From positions 124,001 through 188,000 of the forward strand of contig CAMVID010000004.1 in assembly GCA_947167445.1 (NCBI GenBank): a stretch of DNA of 64,000 nt, given 5' to 3'. A program made the translations under genes and the position numbers. Within the stretch, counting starts at the first letter, position 1; the number at the start of each line of letters is the position of its first letter. The notes beneath the pieces are model-generated. The model searched no databases. It saw nothing but the letters and a program-made list of their open reading frames with translations, and was not told the DNA's origin. Below are positions 7,970 through 16,949 of this stretch, one piece after another. The DNA is from G11 sp947167445. Its GTDB lineage: Bacteria; Bacillota; Clostridia; Lachnospirales; Lachnospiraceae.

Positions 7970-8611
7970 ATGATTAAAGCAAATGGTGTTTACGGCAGCC
8001 AGCCGGCCTTCGGCGGCAAGGTTGAAAAACAGCAAAAAGGTGAAAGCGTTGCAAAGGCAAAAGGAAAATCCGCTTCTTCCTCCGGCGAGGTAAAACTCTC
8101 CGTAAAAGCTCAGAAATTCATTGAATCTCTGCGTAAAAAACATGGGGATTTTGATTTTATTGTGGCGGATAAGACCGACGACGTTAAATCACTTGTGGGA
8201 CAAAGCGACAAAGAATTCTCTGTAGTATTCTCTAAAGAAGAGATTGAGAAGATGGCAAGGGATGAGGATTACGCATTCCAGAAGCTCCACGCAGTGGATA
8301 CGGCAGTCGAGATGTCTTTGCGTATCAACGAACAGTTCGGTTTCGAAAGAGCCTGGGATCTTAAGTCCGAGGAAGCGGGCATTCTCAACAAAATATCCTA
8401 CTCTTTTGACGACAACGGGCTTATGAAGATTTTCGCAGAGATTGAGAAAGCAAGTCCCAACAACTCGGAAGGCAATCCCTTCTTAATAAGAAAGGCCACG
8501 GTTGAAGCAACATCTGAAGAGGACCTCTTGGCAAAGATTGCAGGCATCGACTGGAGCAAGCTTCCCGACGAGCTAAAAGAAACAGGTAACAAAGTAAACT
8601 TTTCCGTATAG
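7970..8611 (+). CDS. uncharacterised small protein with flagellar-type promoter (possibly DUF6033)
   Basis: 213 residues, soluble, no signal peptide or membrane helix. The N-terminal ~45 residues are low-complexity (Ala/Lys/Ser/Gly) with MIKANGVYGSQPAFGG, resembling a flexible export- or scaffold-like tail. From about 45 on it is mixed alpha/beta (LSVKAQKFIESLRKKHGDFD, SVVFSKEEIEKMARDEDYAF). I recall a Lachnospiraceae family (DUF6033) with similar phrases, but cannot confirm it. Start chosen for the GAAAGGAG site. It is a single-gene unit with a sigma-28-like promoter upstream and a terminator downstream, pointing to a motility-linked role. No function is assigned. Confidence 0.8.
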   Translation: MIKANGVYGSQPAFGGKVEKQQKGESVAKAKGKSASSSGEVKLSVKAQKFIESLRKKHGDFDFIVADKTDDVKSLVGQSDKEFSVVFSKEEIEKMARDEDYAFQKLHAVDTAVEMSLRINEQFGFERAWDLKSEEAGILNKISYSFDDNGLMKIFAEIEKASPNNSEGNPFLIRKATVEATSEEDLLAKIAGIDWSKLPDELKETGNKVNFSV

Positions 8612-8622
8612 GCAAATATTCA

Positions 8623-8657
8623 AAAGGCTCCTCCCAATTTTTTTGGGAGGAGCCTTT
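8623..8657. terminator. bidirectional terminator between the small protein and the trmK operon
   Basis: A 15-bp perfect stem (AAAGGCTCCTCCCAA with TTGGGAGGAGCCTTT) lies between converging genes. Confidence 0.82.
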
Positions 8658-8662
8658 GACGT

Positions 8663-9385
8663 CTACTCAATACTTCTGTTTATCTCAATTCTTTCCTCAA
8701 TTTCCTTAAGTCTTTCTCTGCTCTTCTCTGACCCGTCAACGTTCCTTAGAAGCTGTTCTCTTATTTCCATAAGTTCCTTGTATTCAGCATTTAAATACAT
8801 CATAAGAACCTTGTTTCTGGAGGCCACAAGCCTTGGTCCGTAGAGTTCATCGACGCTGAAGGGTTCATCAAGCTTTGAAAAATCGAAGAACTCGAAATCC
8901 GGGTCAGGTACCACCTTCATCATAGGGTAGAACTTTCCATCCTCATAAACCATGTCTTCCGCAGTGGTAATAAACCCATTGGTCTTAAGAAATCTCCTGA
9001 ACTCAGGAATTTCCGACTGCGGCTGAAGCACAAGCTCTGTGACGCTCTTTGCCACATCAAGACCTCTCACAATGATATCCCGCATGAGAGGGCCGCCCAT
9101 TCCGGCAATAACAATGGTATCTGCTTCCCCATACTCCAATTTATCAAGTCCGTCGGAAAGCCTGGTTGTCACCTTAGATTCAGCTCTGAAGGCCTTAATA
9201 TTCTTCTCAGCCTGAGATAAGGGGCCGGGGCGAACATCCATGGCAATGGCAGACGGAGATATTTCGTTTTTTACCAGATATATGCTTACATAACCATGGT
9301 CACAACCAACATCGCAGACACGGTTACCTAAAGTAACCATGTCTGCGACGCTTTGTAATCTCTTTGTTAAAACCAAATCATCCAT
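8663..9385 (-). CDS. trmK: tRNA (adenine(22)-N1)-methyltransferase
   Basis: 240 residues. SAM-dependent Rossmann methyltransferase that makes m1A22 in bacterial tRNAs. SAM motif VCDVGCDHGYVSIYL near residues 23-37, AIAMDVRPGPLSQAEKN for the ribose-binding acidic loop, and the family-specific IVIAGMGGPLMRDII. The C-terminus is a charged coiled coil typical of TrmK. It lies 5 bases after rpoD, a linkage common in Firmicutes; the Nif3-like gene often found next is absent here, and a terminator follows instead. Confidence 0.92.
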   Translation of the reverse strand: MDDLVLTKRLQSVADMVTLGNRVCDVGCDHGYVSIYLVKNEISPSAIAMDVRPGPLSQAEKNIKAFRAESKVTTRLSDGLDKLEYGEADTIVIAGMGGPLMRDIIVRGLDVAKSVTELVLQPQSEIPEFRRFLKTNGFITTAEDMVYEDGKFYPMMKVVPDPDFEFFDFSKLDEPFSVDELYGPRLVASRNKVLMMYLNAEYKELMEIREQLLRNVDGSEKSRERLKEIEERIEINRSIE

Positions 9386-9390
9386 ATGAA

Positions 9391-10512
9391 TTAGTCCAGA
9401 TAATCTTTAAGTTTACGGCTTCTTGAAGGGTGACGAAGCTTTCTTAATGCCTTAGCCTCAATCTGTCTGATACGTTCACGGGTTACGTTAAACTCCTTGC
9501 CTACTTCCTCAAGAGTTCTTGCGCGTCCGTCATCAAGGCCGAATCTGAGTCTAAGAACCTTCTGCTCCCTGTCTGTGAGGGTATTTAATACCTCGACAAG
9601 CTGCTCCTTAAGGAGAGTAAATGAAGCGGCATCCGCAGGAACAGGAACATTGTCGTCCTGGATGAAATCACCAAGATGGCTGTCTTCCTCTTCACCGATA
9701 GGTGTCTCAAGAGAAACCGGCTCCTGTGAAATCTTAAGAATCTCTCTTACTCTCTCAACAGGCATCTTCATCTCCTCGGCAATCTCCTCGGGAGAAGGCT
9801 CACGGCCCAGCTCCTGAAGAAGCTGACGGCTTACACGGATAAGCTTATTGATTGTCTCAACCATATGTACAGGGATACGGATTGTTCTTGCCTGATCGGC
9901 AATAGCTCTTGTGATAGCCTGTCTGATCCACCATGTTGCATATGTGGAGAACTTATATCCCTTTCTGTAATCGAACTTTTCTACTGCTTTGATAAGACCA
10001 AGGTTGCCTTCCTGAATAAGATCAAGGAAAAGCATTCCACGTCCCACATATCTTTTGGCGATACTTACAACAAGTCGAAGGTTTGCTTCTGCAAGGCGCT
10101 TTTTGGCGTCGTTGTCGCCCTCTTCCATTCTCTTAGCCAGCTCGATTTCCTCGTCGGCAGAAAGAAGGGGAACCTTACCTATTTCCTTAAGATACAGTCT
10201 TACAGGGTCCTCGATACTGATTCCGTCGGGTACGGAAAGGTCGATGTTCTCAACGTCAACCTCTTCCTCATCAGACAAATCAATCTCTTCATCGTCAAGT
10301 TCGTCCTCATCATCGGACATTTTCAAGATGTCCACGCCTTCGTTCTCCAGGCGCTCGGTCATCTTATCGATCTCTTCATCCTCAAGCTCCAAATCTGCAA
10401 GAGCATCCTGAATCTCCGCATAGTCAAGAATGTTGTTCTTCTTTTTCTTCTTGGCAAGGGCAAGAAGCTCCTTAAATTTCTCCTCAAATCTGGCCTGCAT
10501 TGCTTCGTCCAT
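9391..10512 (-). CDS. rpoD: primary RNA polymerase sigma factor (sigma-70/SigA)
   Basis: 373 residues. Region 1.1-like acidic N-terminus with a long Asp/Glu stretch (about 65-92), region 1.2 (DPVRLYLKEIGKVPLLSADEE), region 2 with the -10 recognition helix (YKFSTYATWWIRQAITRAIAD), region 3, and region 4 with the helix-turn-helix LEEVGKEFNVTRERIRQIEA. It directs housekeeping transcription. It lies between dnaG and trmK in the classic macromolecular-synthesis operon. Confidence 0.97.
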   Translation of the reverse strand: MDEAMQARFEEKFKELLALAKKKKKNNILDYAEIQDALADLELEDEEIDKMTERLENEGVDILKMSDDEDELDDEEIDLSDEEEVDVENIDLSVPDGISIEDPVRLYLKEIGKVPLLSADEEIELAKRMEEGDNDAKKRLAEANLRLVVSIAKRYVGRGMLFLDLIQEGNLGLIKAVEKFDYRKGYKFSTYATWWIRQAITRAIADQARTIRIPVHMVETINKLIRVSRQLLQELGREPSPEEIAEEMKMPVERVREILKISQEPVSLETPIGEEEDSHLGDFIQDDNVPVPADAASFTLLKEQLVEVLNTLTDREQKVLRLRFGLDDGRARTLEEVGKEFNVTRERIRQIEAKALRKLRHPSRSRKLKDYLD

Positions 10513-10538
10513 TTTAAAAACCTCTCAATTCTTAATGA

Positions 10539-12317
10539 TTACTGCTGTAGTATTATGGGATGGCGCTTCAGTTCTTCAAGCGCCTTTTTGCCATCCATGA
10601 ATCTTTGCAGGGCACTCATGTCACTTCCCATATCGGCGGAGGCCTTAAGATTGCTCTCCTCCTTGATTCCAACGATTATCTCGTTGAAAGCCTTTTGTCT
10701 GTCCTGCAAACTCTCCGGATTCTCAGCCAGCCCTGTGTTAAAAGCCGCTGCAACCCTGCGCTGTTCCTCCTCGTCCTCAAAGAAGCTTACGATGGAAGCA
10801 GGATTGAACCCTCCTGTCTTCTCAAAGGATTCATATGCTTTCTCGGCAATAACTCTGTAAATGGGATCCGTAAAATCCTCCGGAGTTACGTATTTTTTAA
10901 CCGTGGCAAACAGTTCCGGTTCTTCGGAAAGCCATGTGATAAGAAGGCGCTGCTGTCTCGCTCCCGCCGGTTCTTTCTCCTTCGTCTGGACGGAGGATTT
11001 GGGTCTTTCCACCGGTTTCGCCAATCCGGTCTTAGAGGCGTAGCTTACTACAAGTTTCCTCAGATTGTCAAATCCGATATGATATTTGTCAGCCACTGCC
11101 TGTATATAATTCTCACGCTCCACATCTTCCTCGAACTCGCAAAGTTTCTCGGCTATGGAACGATGAAATCTGGTTTTCTCCTCGGGATCGTTTAAATTGT
11201 ACTGTCCCTCGAGGATTCTTATTTCGAAGAAAAAGCTGTTTTCAGCGTTCTCGATTCGCTCTTTAAAGGCATCTGCACCGTAGGTCTTAATGAACTCATC
11301 CGGGTCCTTACAGGGCTTCATGTTGATAACTTTGCCCGAAAGTCCTGCTTCCCTTAGCATTCCAATGGCTCTGAGTGCTGCCTTGGTTCCTGCTCCGTCG
11401 GAATCGTAAGCCAGAAGAACCGTATCCGTATATCTCTTTAGAAGAACCGCCTGCTCTGCCGTAAAGGCTGTTCCAAGGGATGCCACCGCCTGATTAAATC
11501 CGGCCTGATGCATGGAAATAACATCCATATAGCCTTCACAGAGGATGAAATTCCCGGTCCTTGCGGTTCTGGCAAAGTTAAGTCCAAACAGATTTCTTCT
11601 TTTATCAAAAATCGGTGTCTCGGGGGAGTTTAAGTACTTGGGATTACCGTCACCCATAACTCTTCCGCCGAAGCCTATAACTCTGTGGTTAATATCCTGG
11701 ATGGGGAACATTACCCTGTTCCAGAATATATCATGAAGTCCCATCTTCTCATTGAAGTTGGCAAGGCCCACTTCCTTAATCAGGGAATCGTCATATCCCT
11801 TGCTTCTAAGATATTTAACAAGGCTGTCAGAGGTCTTAAGGGAATAACCCAGGCCAAACTTCTGCATGGTTTCATCCGTAAGCTCTCTCTTCTTAAGGTA
11901 GTTCAAGCCAACCTGCCCCTGGGGACTTCTTAACTGATAGTAGAAAAACTTGGCTGCCTCTTTGTTTAGAGCCAGAAGCTTTTGTCTGTGGGTTTCCTTC
12001 TCTTTGTATTCCTTGCTGTCGTTAATTTCCGGCAAGGCCACTCCCGCTCTGTCGGCCAGATGTTTAACCGCCTCACGGAAGGTGAAATTCTCATAATTCA
12101 TAACGAAGGAAAAAACATTTCCTCCCGCACCGCATCCAAAACAGTAGTACATCTGCTTATTTGGCGACACAGAAAAAGAAGGGGTCTTCTCATTGTGAAA
12201 AGGGCACAGACCAAAATAGGTACTGCCCTTTTTCTGAAGGCGCACATACCCGGAGATAACATCCACTATATCGCTTTTCTGTCGAACTTCCTCGACTATC
12301 TCCTCCGGATAATACAT
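10539..12317 (-). CDS. dnaG: DNA primase
   Basis: 592 residues. Makes RNA primers for replication. The N-terminal CHC2 zinc finger is visible (CPFHNEKTPSFSVS and YYCFGCGAGG), then the catalytic TOPRIM core (ILCEGYMDVISMHQAGF, VLLAYDSDGAGTKAALRA) and a helicase-binding C-terminal domain. The start ATG 12317 follows AGGGGAAG. It is placed between dgt and rpoD, all on the minus strand with short gaps. Confidence 0.97.
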   Translation of the reverse strand: MYYPEEIVEEVRQKSDIVDVISGYVRLQKKGSTYFGLCPFHNEKTPSFSVSPNKQMYYCFGCGAGGNVFSFVMNYENFTFREAVKHLADRAGVALPEINDSKEYKEKETHRQKLLALNKEAAKFFYYQLRSPQGQVGLNYLKKRELTDETMQKFGLGYSLKTSDSLVKYLRSKGYDDSLIKEVGLANFNEKMGLHDIFWNRVMFPIQDINHRVIGFGGRVMGDGNPKYLNSPETPIFDKRRNLFGLNFARTARTGNFILCEGYMDVISMHQAGFNQAVASLGTAFTAEQAVLLKRYTDTVLLAYDSDGAGTKAALRAIGMLREAGLSGKVINMKPCKDPDEFIKTYGADAFKERIENAENSFFFEIRILEGQYNLNDPEEKTRFHRSIAEKLCEFEEDVERENYIQAVADKYHIGFDNLRKLVVSYASKTGLAKPVERPKSSVQTKEKEPAGARQQRLLITWLSEEPELFATVKKYVTPEDFTDPIYRVIAEKAYESFEKTGGFNPASIVSFFEDEEEQRRVAAAFNTGLAENPESLQDRQKAFNEIIVGIKEESNLKASADMGSDMSALQRFMDGKKALEELKRHPIILQQ

Positions 12318-12335
12318 GCTTCCCCTTCCAAAAAA

Positions 12336-13340
12336 TTAATAATTCCACGATTTGGGAATGAAAATCTCTTCATACTTGGCGATGGCATATCTGTCTGTCA
12401 TACAGGATATGTAATCGCAAACCACCTGTTCCTTTGAGTCTCCGTTATCAATTAACTTCTTAAAATCAGCAGGCAGCTTATCAAAGTTCTCCATGTAATA
12501 CTCATACATGGTTTCCACCAGCATCTCGGCCTTTCCTTCCTCGGCCTTGGCTGTCTTGTTCTGATAGATGTTCTCAAACATCCATGCCCTTAATTCCTTC
12601 ATTGCTCCCGCAACTTCATCCGACATGGAAATGTCATCCTTCTCGAAGGAATGGGTTACGATGTCATGAATGAAAGAATCAAGTCTCTTTCCCGTTGTAT
12701 CTCCGATTGACCTTCTGATGTTTAAAGGAACATCGGCCTCCTTACATATACCGCCTCTTATTGCATCATCCATATCGTGATGAATATAGGCGATCTTATC
12801 GGAAAGTCTTACTATCTTGCCTTCCAACGTATGGGGTGTACCGGAAGTCTGGTGATTAAGAATTCCGTCTCTCACTTCCATTGTAAGGTTCAGTCCGGCG
12901 CCGTCCTTCTCAAGCACATCCACAACCCTGAGGCTTTGGTTAACGTGCTCGAATCCATAGGGACATACTCTGGAAAGAGCTCTCTCCCCCGCGTGTCCGA
13001 AGGGTGTGTGTCCAAGGTCATGGCCAAGGGCAATAGCCTCCACCAGATCCTCATTCATCCTTAAGGCTTTGGCGATTGTTCTGGCGTTCTGGGAAACCTC
13101 CAGGGTATGTGTGAGTCTGGTTCTGTAGTGATCCCCCTCAGGTGAAAGGAAAACCTGAGTCTTATCCTTAAGTCTTCTGAAGGACTTTGAGTGTAGGATT
13201 CTGTCCCTGTCTCTTTGGAACACGGGTCTGATATCACACTGAGGCTCATCTCTAAGCCTTCCTTCAGATTCCATACTAAGCTTTGCATATGGGCTTAAGT
13301 ACTGTTTTTCCCATTTTTCCAAGTCTTCTCTAATGCTCAT
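12336..13340 (-). CDS. dgt: deoxyguanosinetriphosphate triphosphohydrolase-like protein
   Basis: 334 residues, the length of the non-E. coli dGTPase-like family. HD metal residues are visible in RTRLTHTLEVSQ and AIALGHDLGHTPFGHAGE; the C-terminal CDYISCMTDRYAI is also typical. It cleaves dNTPs to deoxynucleoside and triphosphate. It is the first gene of the dgt-dnaG-rpoD-trmK unit; the 120-base gap upstream is AT-rich, and I do not see a convincing promoter in it. Confidence 0.9.
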   Translation of the reverse strand: MSIREDLEKWEKQYLSPYAKLSMESEGRLRDEPQCDIRPVFQRDRDRILHSKSFRRLKDKTQVFLSPEGDHYRTRLTHTLEVSQNARTIAKALRMNEDLVEAIALGHDLGHTPFGHAGERALSRVCPYGFEHVNQSLRVVDVLEKDGAGLNLTMEVRDGILNHQTSGTPHTLEGKIVRLSDKIAYIHHDMDDAIRGGICKEADVPLNIRRSIGDTTGKRLDSFIHDIVTHSFEKDDISMSDEVAGAMKELRAWMFENIYQNKTAKAEEGKAEMLVETMYEYYMENFDKLPADFKKLIDNGDSKEQVVCDYISCMTDRYAIAKYEEIFIPKSWNY

Positions 13341-13455
13341 TCATAAGCCTCCAACATGAGAAGTAAAAATACACCGTACAAATATAATATTCAACGTTTC
13401 CTTCCCATTTCCTTTTTATTTTTCTTAATTTTTTACACAATTTTTGACATAAAAA

Positions 13456-13481
13456 TAACCCCTAATTAAAGGGGTTATAGA
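13456..13481 (-). terminator. terminator overlapping the 3' end of ecfT
   Basis: Minus-strand ATAACCCC pairs with GGGGTTAT, loop includes the ecfT stop codon, followed by a T run. It ends the ECF transporter operon. Confidence 0.82.
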
Positions 13482-14292
13482 ATCTGGATCCGTCTTTGAA
13501 TGTGATAAATAACGCGATTGTACTAAAAAGTACCGCAAATGCTATTACACCATAGTCTCCGACCTTTAAAGGCTTGGCCGAATACCAGGTTCTCTTCTTG
13601 TTCTTTCCGAAGCCTCTAAGCTCCATGGCATTTGCGATTATATCGATTCTGTCAATGGATGAAAAAACAAGAGGGAAAATGATAGCCGATACATTTTTGA
13701 TTCTCTTTCCGAAGGTAGCCTTTCCGGACATATCAATTCCTCTGGCTTCCTGGGCGTTCTTAATCTTCTTGAAATCGTCCTGCACATCAGGAATGTAGCG
13801 AAGGGTCAATGCAAGAGCATAGCCAACCTTGTAGCTTACGCCGATTCTGTTTAAGCTGGCGGCAAACTCCGAAGGGTTGGTTGTGGTGATAAACATAAAT
13901 ACAGAAGGTACCACCGTCAGGTACTTCATCATTACATTCAGCTCGTAAAAAAGCTGTTCCTTCGTTACATCATAATTTCCAAACAGATGGCAGATGACAG
14001 TTTTGGTGCCATATATCGCAGTTCCCTGATAGGGAGAAAAGAAGAATATGGCCAGGAGATTTACCGTAAGGAAAAACAGGATGAATTTAAAAACAGTTCC
14101 AACCTGTCTCCACTCGGTCCTGGACATCTTATATATAATCATAGAACCCACAATCATAATTGCAAGAATTCTCGTATCATAAGTGAGCATTGCCGTAATG
14201 GACCACAGAAGGAAGAAAATGAGCTTTGAAACGCCGCTTAAGTCATGTATCCAAGTGGATTTCTCTTCGTAACTCAAAACTCTGGAGGACAT
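13462..14292 (-). CDS. ecfT: ECF transporter transmembrane component (EcfT)
   Basis: 276 residues. Several hydrophobic helices and the two coupling-helix motifs that bind the ATPases: AQEARGIDMSG and AMELRGFGKNKKR. It forms the energy-coupling module with the upstream double ATPase and binds the S component. It starts at 14292 by overlapping the last base of the ATPase gene's stop, consistent with translational coupling. Confidence 0.92.
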   Translation of the reverse strand: MSSRVLSYEEKSTWIHDLSGVSKLIFFLLWSITAMLTYDTRILAIMIVGSMIIYKMSRTEWRQVGTVFKFILFFLTVNLLAIFFFSPYQGTAIYGTKTVICHLFGNYDVTKEQLFYELNVMMKYLTVVPSVFMFITTTNPSEFAASLNRIGVSYKVGYALALTLRYIPDVQDDFKKIKNAQEARGIDMSGKATFGKRIKNVSAIIFPLVFSSIDRIDIIANAMELRGFGKNKKRTWYSAKPLKVGDYGVIAFAVLFSTIALFITFKDGSRFYNPFN

Positions 14293-16007
14293 TATTTCGC
14301 TGCCTCCTCTCTCTTAAGTCTGTCTTCGTATATGAAGCACTCCACAAACTTTGTGGGCTCGTTTATTCCGCTCTTAACCGCCAAATCATAGAGGGATGTC
14401 TTCTTAAGGTATGCCTTCGCAGATACCGTCTCATCCGTAAGGACCTGTGCAGGTGTGGTATCCGCAAGAAGTACTCCGTCCGCAATAACAACCGCCCTGT
14501 CAGTATACTCAAGCATAAGATGCATGTCATGGGTAATCATGGCAATTGTTATTCCTCTTTCGGAATTTATTCTTTTTAAAAACTCCATAATCTCCGTATA
14601 ATGCCTGTAATCCTGTCCCGCAGTGGGCTCATCAAGAATAATAATCTCAGGGTTCATAACAAGGATGGAGGCAATGGTAACGCGCTTCTTCTGGCCGAAA
14701 CTTAATGCAGATATGGGCCAGTTTCTGAAAGGGTAGAGGCCGCAGATTTTTAAAGTCTCATATACTCTTTCTTTAATCTCTTCCTCAGGCACGCCTCTGA
14801 CAGCAAGTCCCAAAGCCACCTCGTCATAAATCATGGCTTTGGAAATCATCTGATTGGGGTTCTGCATTACGAGGCCAATTCTCTCGCCACGCTCCTTGAC
14901 GGAAAGGTCGGAAATATCCTCGCCGTAAAGTTTAATCTGTCCACTGTCGGGCTTGATAAACCCACAGATAAGATTCGAAAGAGTAGATTTGCCGGCACCG
15001 TTTTTGCCAACAATACTAATCATCTCCCCTTCGTAAATATCAAAATTGATATCCTTAAGAACGGGAGTGCCTTTGATATATTCAAAATTCAGGTCCTTAA
15101 TCTCAAGGACCTTCCTTGTTTTCTCTTTGGGTTCCGGAAGGATTATGGTCTTAAACCATTTATTAACATTGTCAGAGTATCCGGAAATATCCATGCTGTC
15201 TATATGCATGGGATGAGTGTCGCTTGTCACCTTGCAGCCCGCATGCTTAAGGGCCGTGATATAAAGAGGTTCTCTGATTCCCTCTCGGTCAAGGATATCC
15301 TGGCACAGAAGCTCATCCGGAGTGGTGTCGGCTACTATCTCGCCGTCTCCCACAACAATGATTCTGTCAACATCACGCCACAGGGCATCCTCAAGTCTGT
15401 GCTCAATGATGAGGATAGTTCTGTCGTTATCCTTTGAAAGCTCATCAATAAGTTCAATGGCCGTCTTACCGGTTGCAGGATCCAGGTTAGCCAAAGGCTC
15501 ATCGAAAAGCAGCACATCCACGTCGTCAATCATAACTCCCGCCATGGATACTCTCTGCTTCTGACCGCCGGAAAGTTCACCGGGAGCGCTGGTAAGAAGT
15601 TTCTTTATTTCCACCTTGCCGGCAAGTTCAGCTACTTTATCCTTCATTTTCGACTGATTCACACAGTCATTCTCAAGGGCAAAAGCAATATCCTCCGCCA
15701 CGGTAAGACCAACGAACTGGCCGTCTGTATCCTGAAGAACGGTACCCACTATCTTAGAGAGGCCAAAAATGCCCAAATCCTTCGGGTCCTTCCCTCCCAC
15801 ATAGTATTCGCCCTGAATTTCTCCCGAATACGAAAATGGCACCAGCCCATTTATGCAATGGGCCAGTGTCGATTTGCCTGATCCTGAGGGGCCTACTATC
15901 AAAATCTTCTCACCCTTGTCTATTGTAAGGTTAATATGTTTTAATGTTGGCTCCGTCTGTGATCGATATTTAAATGTAAAATCTTTAAATTCTATAATTG
16001 GTTCCAT
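14292..16007 (-). CDS. ecfA: ECF transporter ATPase, two ABC domains fused in one chain
   Basis: About 571 residues with two complete ABC cassettes. First: GPSGSGKST Walker A, LSGGQKQRVSMAG signature, VLLFDEPLANLDP Walker B. Second: GKNGAGKST, LSFGQKKRV, IIILDEPTAGQD. It replaces the separate EcfA1/EcfA2 pair. Start is uncertain: ATG 16007 gives the natural MEPIIEFKDFTF opening, but an in-frame GTG at 16019 has an AAGGA three bases upstream, whereas for the ATG that site is 15 bases away. It follows the S-component gene by about 20 bases. Confidence 0.93.
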   Translation of the reverse strand: MEPIIEFKDFTFKYRSQTEPTLKHINLTIDKGEKILIVGPSGSGKSTLAHCINGLVPFSYSGEIQGEYYVGGKDPKDLGIFGLSKIVGTVLQDTDGQFVGLTVAEDIAFALENDCVNQSKMKDKVAELAGKVEIKKLLTSAPGELSGGQKQRVSMAGVMIDDVDVLLFDEPLANLDPATGKTAIELIDELSKDNDRTILIIEHRLEDALWRDVDRIIVVGDGEIVADTTPDELLCQDILDREGIREPLYITALKHAGCKVTSDTHPMHIDSMDISGYSDNVNKWFKTIILPEPKEKTRKVLEIKDLNFEYIKGTPVLKDINFDIYEGEMISIVGKNGAGKSTLSNLICGFIKPDSGQIKLYGEDISDLSVKERGERIGLVMQNPNQMISKAMIYDEVALGLAVRGVPEEEIKERVYETLKICGLYPFRNWPISALSFGQKKRVTIASILVMNPEIIILDEPTAGQDYRHYTEIMEFLKRINSERGITIAMITHDMHLMLEYTDRAVVIADGVLLADTTPAQVLTDETVSAKAYLKKTSLYDLAVKSGINEPTKFVECFIYEDRLKREEAAK

Positions 16008-16028
16008 TTGGAAAAACACAAATCCTTA

Positions 16029-16583
16029 TTAATCTTCCTTCTTAAGACCTGAAGATTTACCTCTGATAGCAGAATATCCCACACCCAAAAGTGATCCTAA
16101 GATACCGGAAATAATAACATTACCTATGCATGCCCAGATACCCTGTGCAAATACCTTGTTAGCAGGCTCTGCATAAATAAGGATGTCAAGTACGGGTGCA
16201 CATACAACCCATGCAATGATGTTTGCCACAACCTGTACAACATTGAAAAGCACAATCTTCTTTGTATCAAAGCCGCCCTCATCGATGGCAAACTTAGATG
16301 CAAACAAACCTACTGCAATACCGAATACTGCATCAGGAATAACCCAGCTCCACCAGATTGAACCGTAGAACATGAAGTCTCCGAGAGCGTGTCCGATAAG
16401 ACCGATTGCTCCACCAACGATGGGTCCGAAAAGAGCAGATATAAATGCCAAAAGTGCTGCTCTGGGTTGAAGTGCTGTGTTGGGGATGAAGCCCAAAGGA
16501 ATCTGTACTTCTGTAAGTGCTACAAAGAGCGCTGTACCGATACCGATGGCAACAACTTCTTTAATGCCAAACTTGAATTTCAT
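16029..16583 (-). CDS. ECF transporter substrate-binding (S) component, UPF0397-like
   Basis: 184 residues, about six hydrophobic helices. The segment AIGIGTALFVALTEVQIPLG at the N-terminus and LFGPIVGGAIGLIGHALGDF plus YGSIWWSWVIPDAVFGIA match the UPF0397 group of ECF S components (PF07155 type). The transported compound is unknown for most members; no riboswitch is visible upstream to hint at it. It is the first gene of an S-A-T operon, so this is a dedicated transporter rather than a shared module. Confidence 0.85.
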   Translation of the reverse strand: MKFKFGIKEVVAIGIGTALFVALTEVQIPLGFIPNTALQPRAALLAFISALFGPIVGGAIGLIGHALGDFMFYGSIWWSWVIPDAVFGIAVGLFASKFAIDEGGFDTKKIVLFNVVQVVANIIAWVVCAPVLDILIYAEPANKVFAQGIWACIGNVIISGILGSLLGVGYSAIRGKSSGLKKED

Positions 16584-16678
16584 GATAAAATCCTCCTTGT
16601 CCTAATGGCTTTATTGCCATCAATTTAAGTATACATTACCGTGCAAAAAAAACAATAAAAAATACCTCAAAAAAAGTG

Positions 16679-16707
16679 TTGACACCACACCTTCTTTTTG
16701 GTAGTAT
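16679..16707 (+). promoter_or_regulatory. promoter of the tRNA-Leu genes
   Basis: TTGACA (16679-16684), 17-base spacer, TAGTAT (16702-16707), about 20 bases before the first tRNA. Confidence 0.75.
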
Positions 16708-16728
16708 ATTTTTTGCGCGATGCGTTAC

Positions 16729-16813
16729 GCGCGAGTGTCGGAATTGGCAGACGAGCTAGACTAAGGATCTAGTGATTATTGCAATCGTGCGGGTTCAAGT
16801 CCCGCCTCGCGCA
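16729..16813 (+). tRNA. tRNA-Leu (anticodon AAG)
   Basis: 85-base class II tRNA with long variable arm. Acceptor GCGCGAG/CTCGCGC, D-arm segment GGAATTGGCAGACGA, anticodon stem CTAGA/TCTAG around CTAAGGA (anticodon AAG), T loop TTCAAGT. CCA is not encoded. Confidence 0.93.
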
Positions 16814-16839
16814 TTGACCAACCCAAGTGGGTTGGTCAA
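16814..16839 (+). other. perfect 11-bp hairpin between the two tRNA-Leu genes
   Basis: TTGACCAACCC and GGGTTGGTCAA flank a 4-base AAGT loop. There is no T run after it, so it is more likely a processing or spacer structure than a terminator. Confidence 0.6.
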
Positions 16840-16861
16840 AATTGTATATAGACATAATCAT

Positions 16862-16945
16862 GCAGGAATGGCGGAATTGGCAGACGCGCACGGTTCAGGT
16901 CCGTGTGACAGCAATGTCTTGAGGGTTCAAGTCCCTTTTCCTGCA
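16862..16945 (+). tRNA. tRNA-Leu (anticodon CAG)
   Basis: 84-base class II tRNA. Acceptor GCAGGAA/TTCCTGC, anticodon stem CACGG/CCGTG around TTCAGGT (anticodon CAG), long variable arm, T loop TTCAAGT. CCA is not encoded; a T run follows directly. Confidence 0.93.
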
Positions 16946-16949
16946 TTTT

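Noticed and set aside
13341..13461. Promoter of the dgt operon
   Set aside because: AT-rich with several -10-like words, but none has a -35 at a reasonable distance.
16814..16839. Terminator between the two tRNA-Leu genes
   Set aside because: Perfect stem but no T run on either strand.
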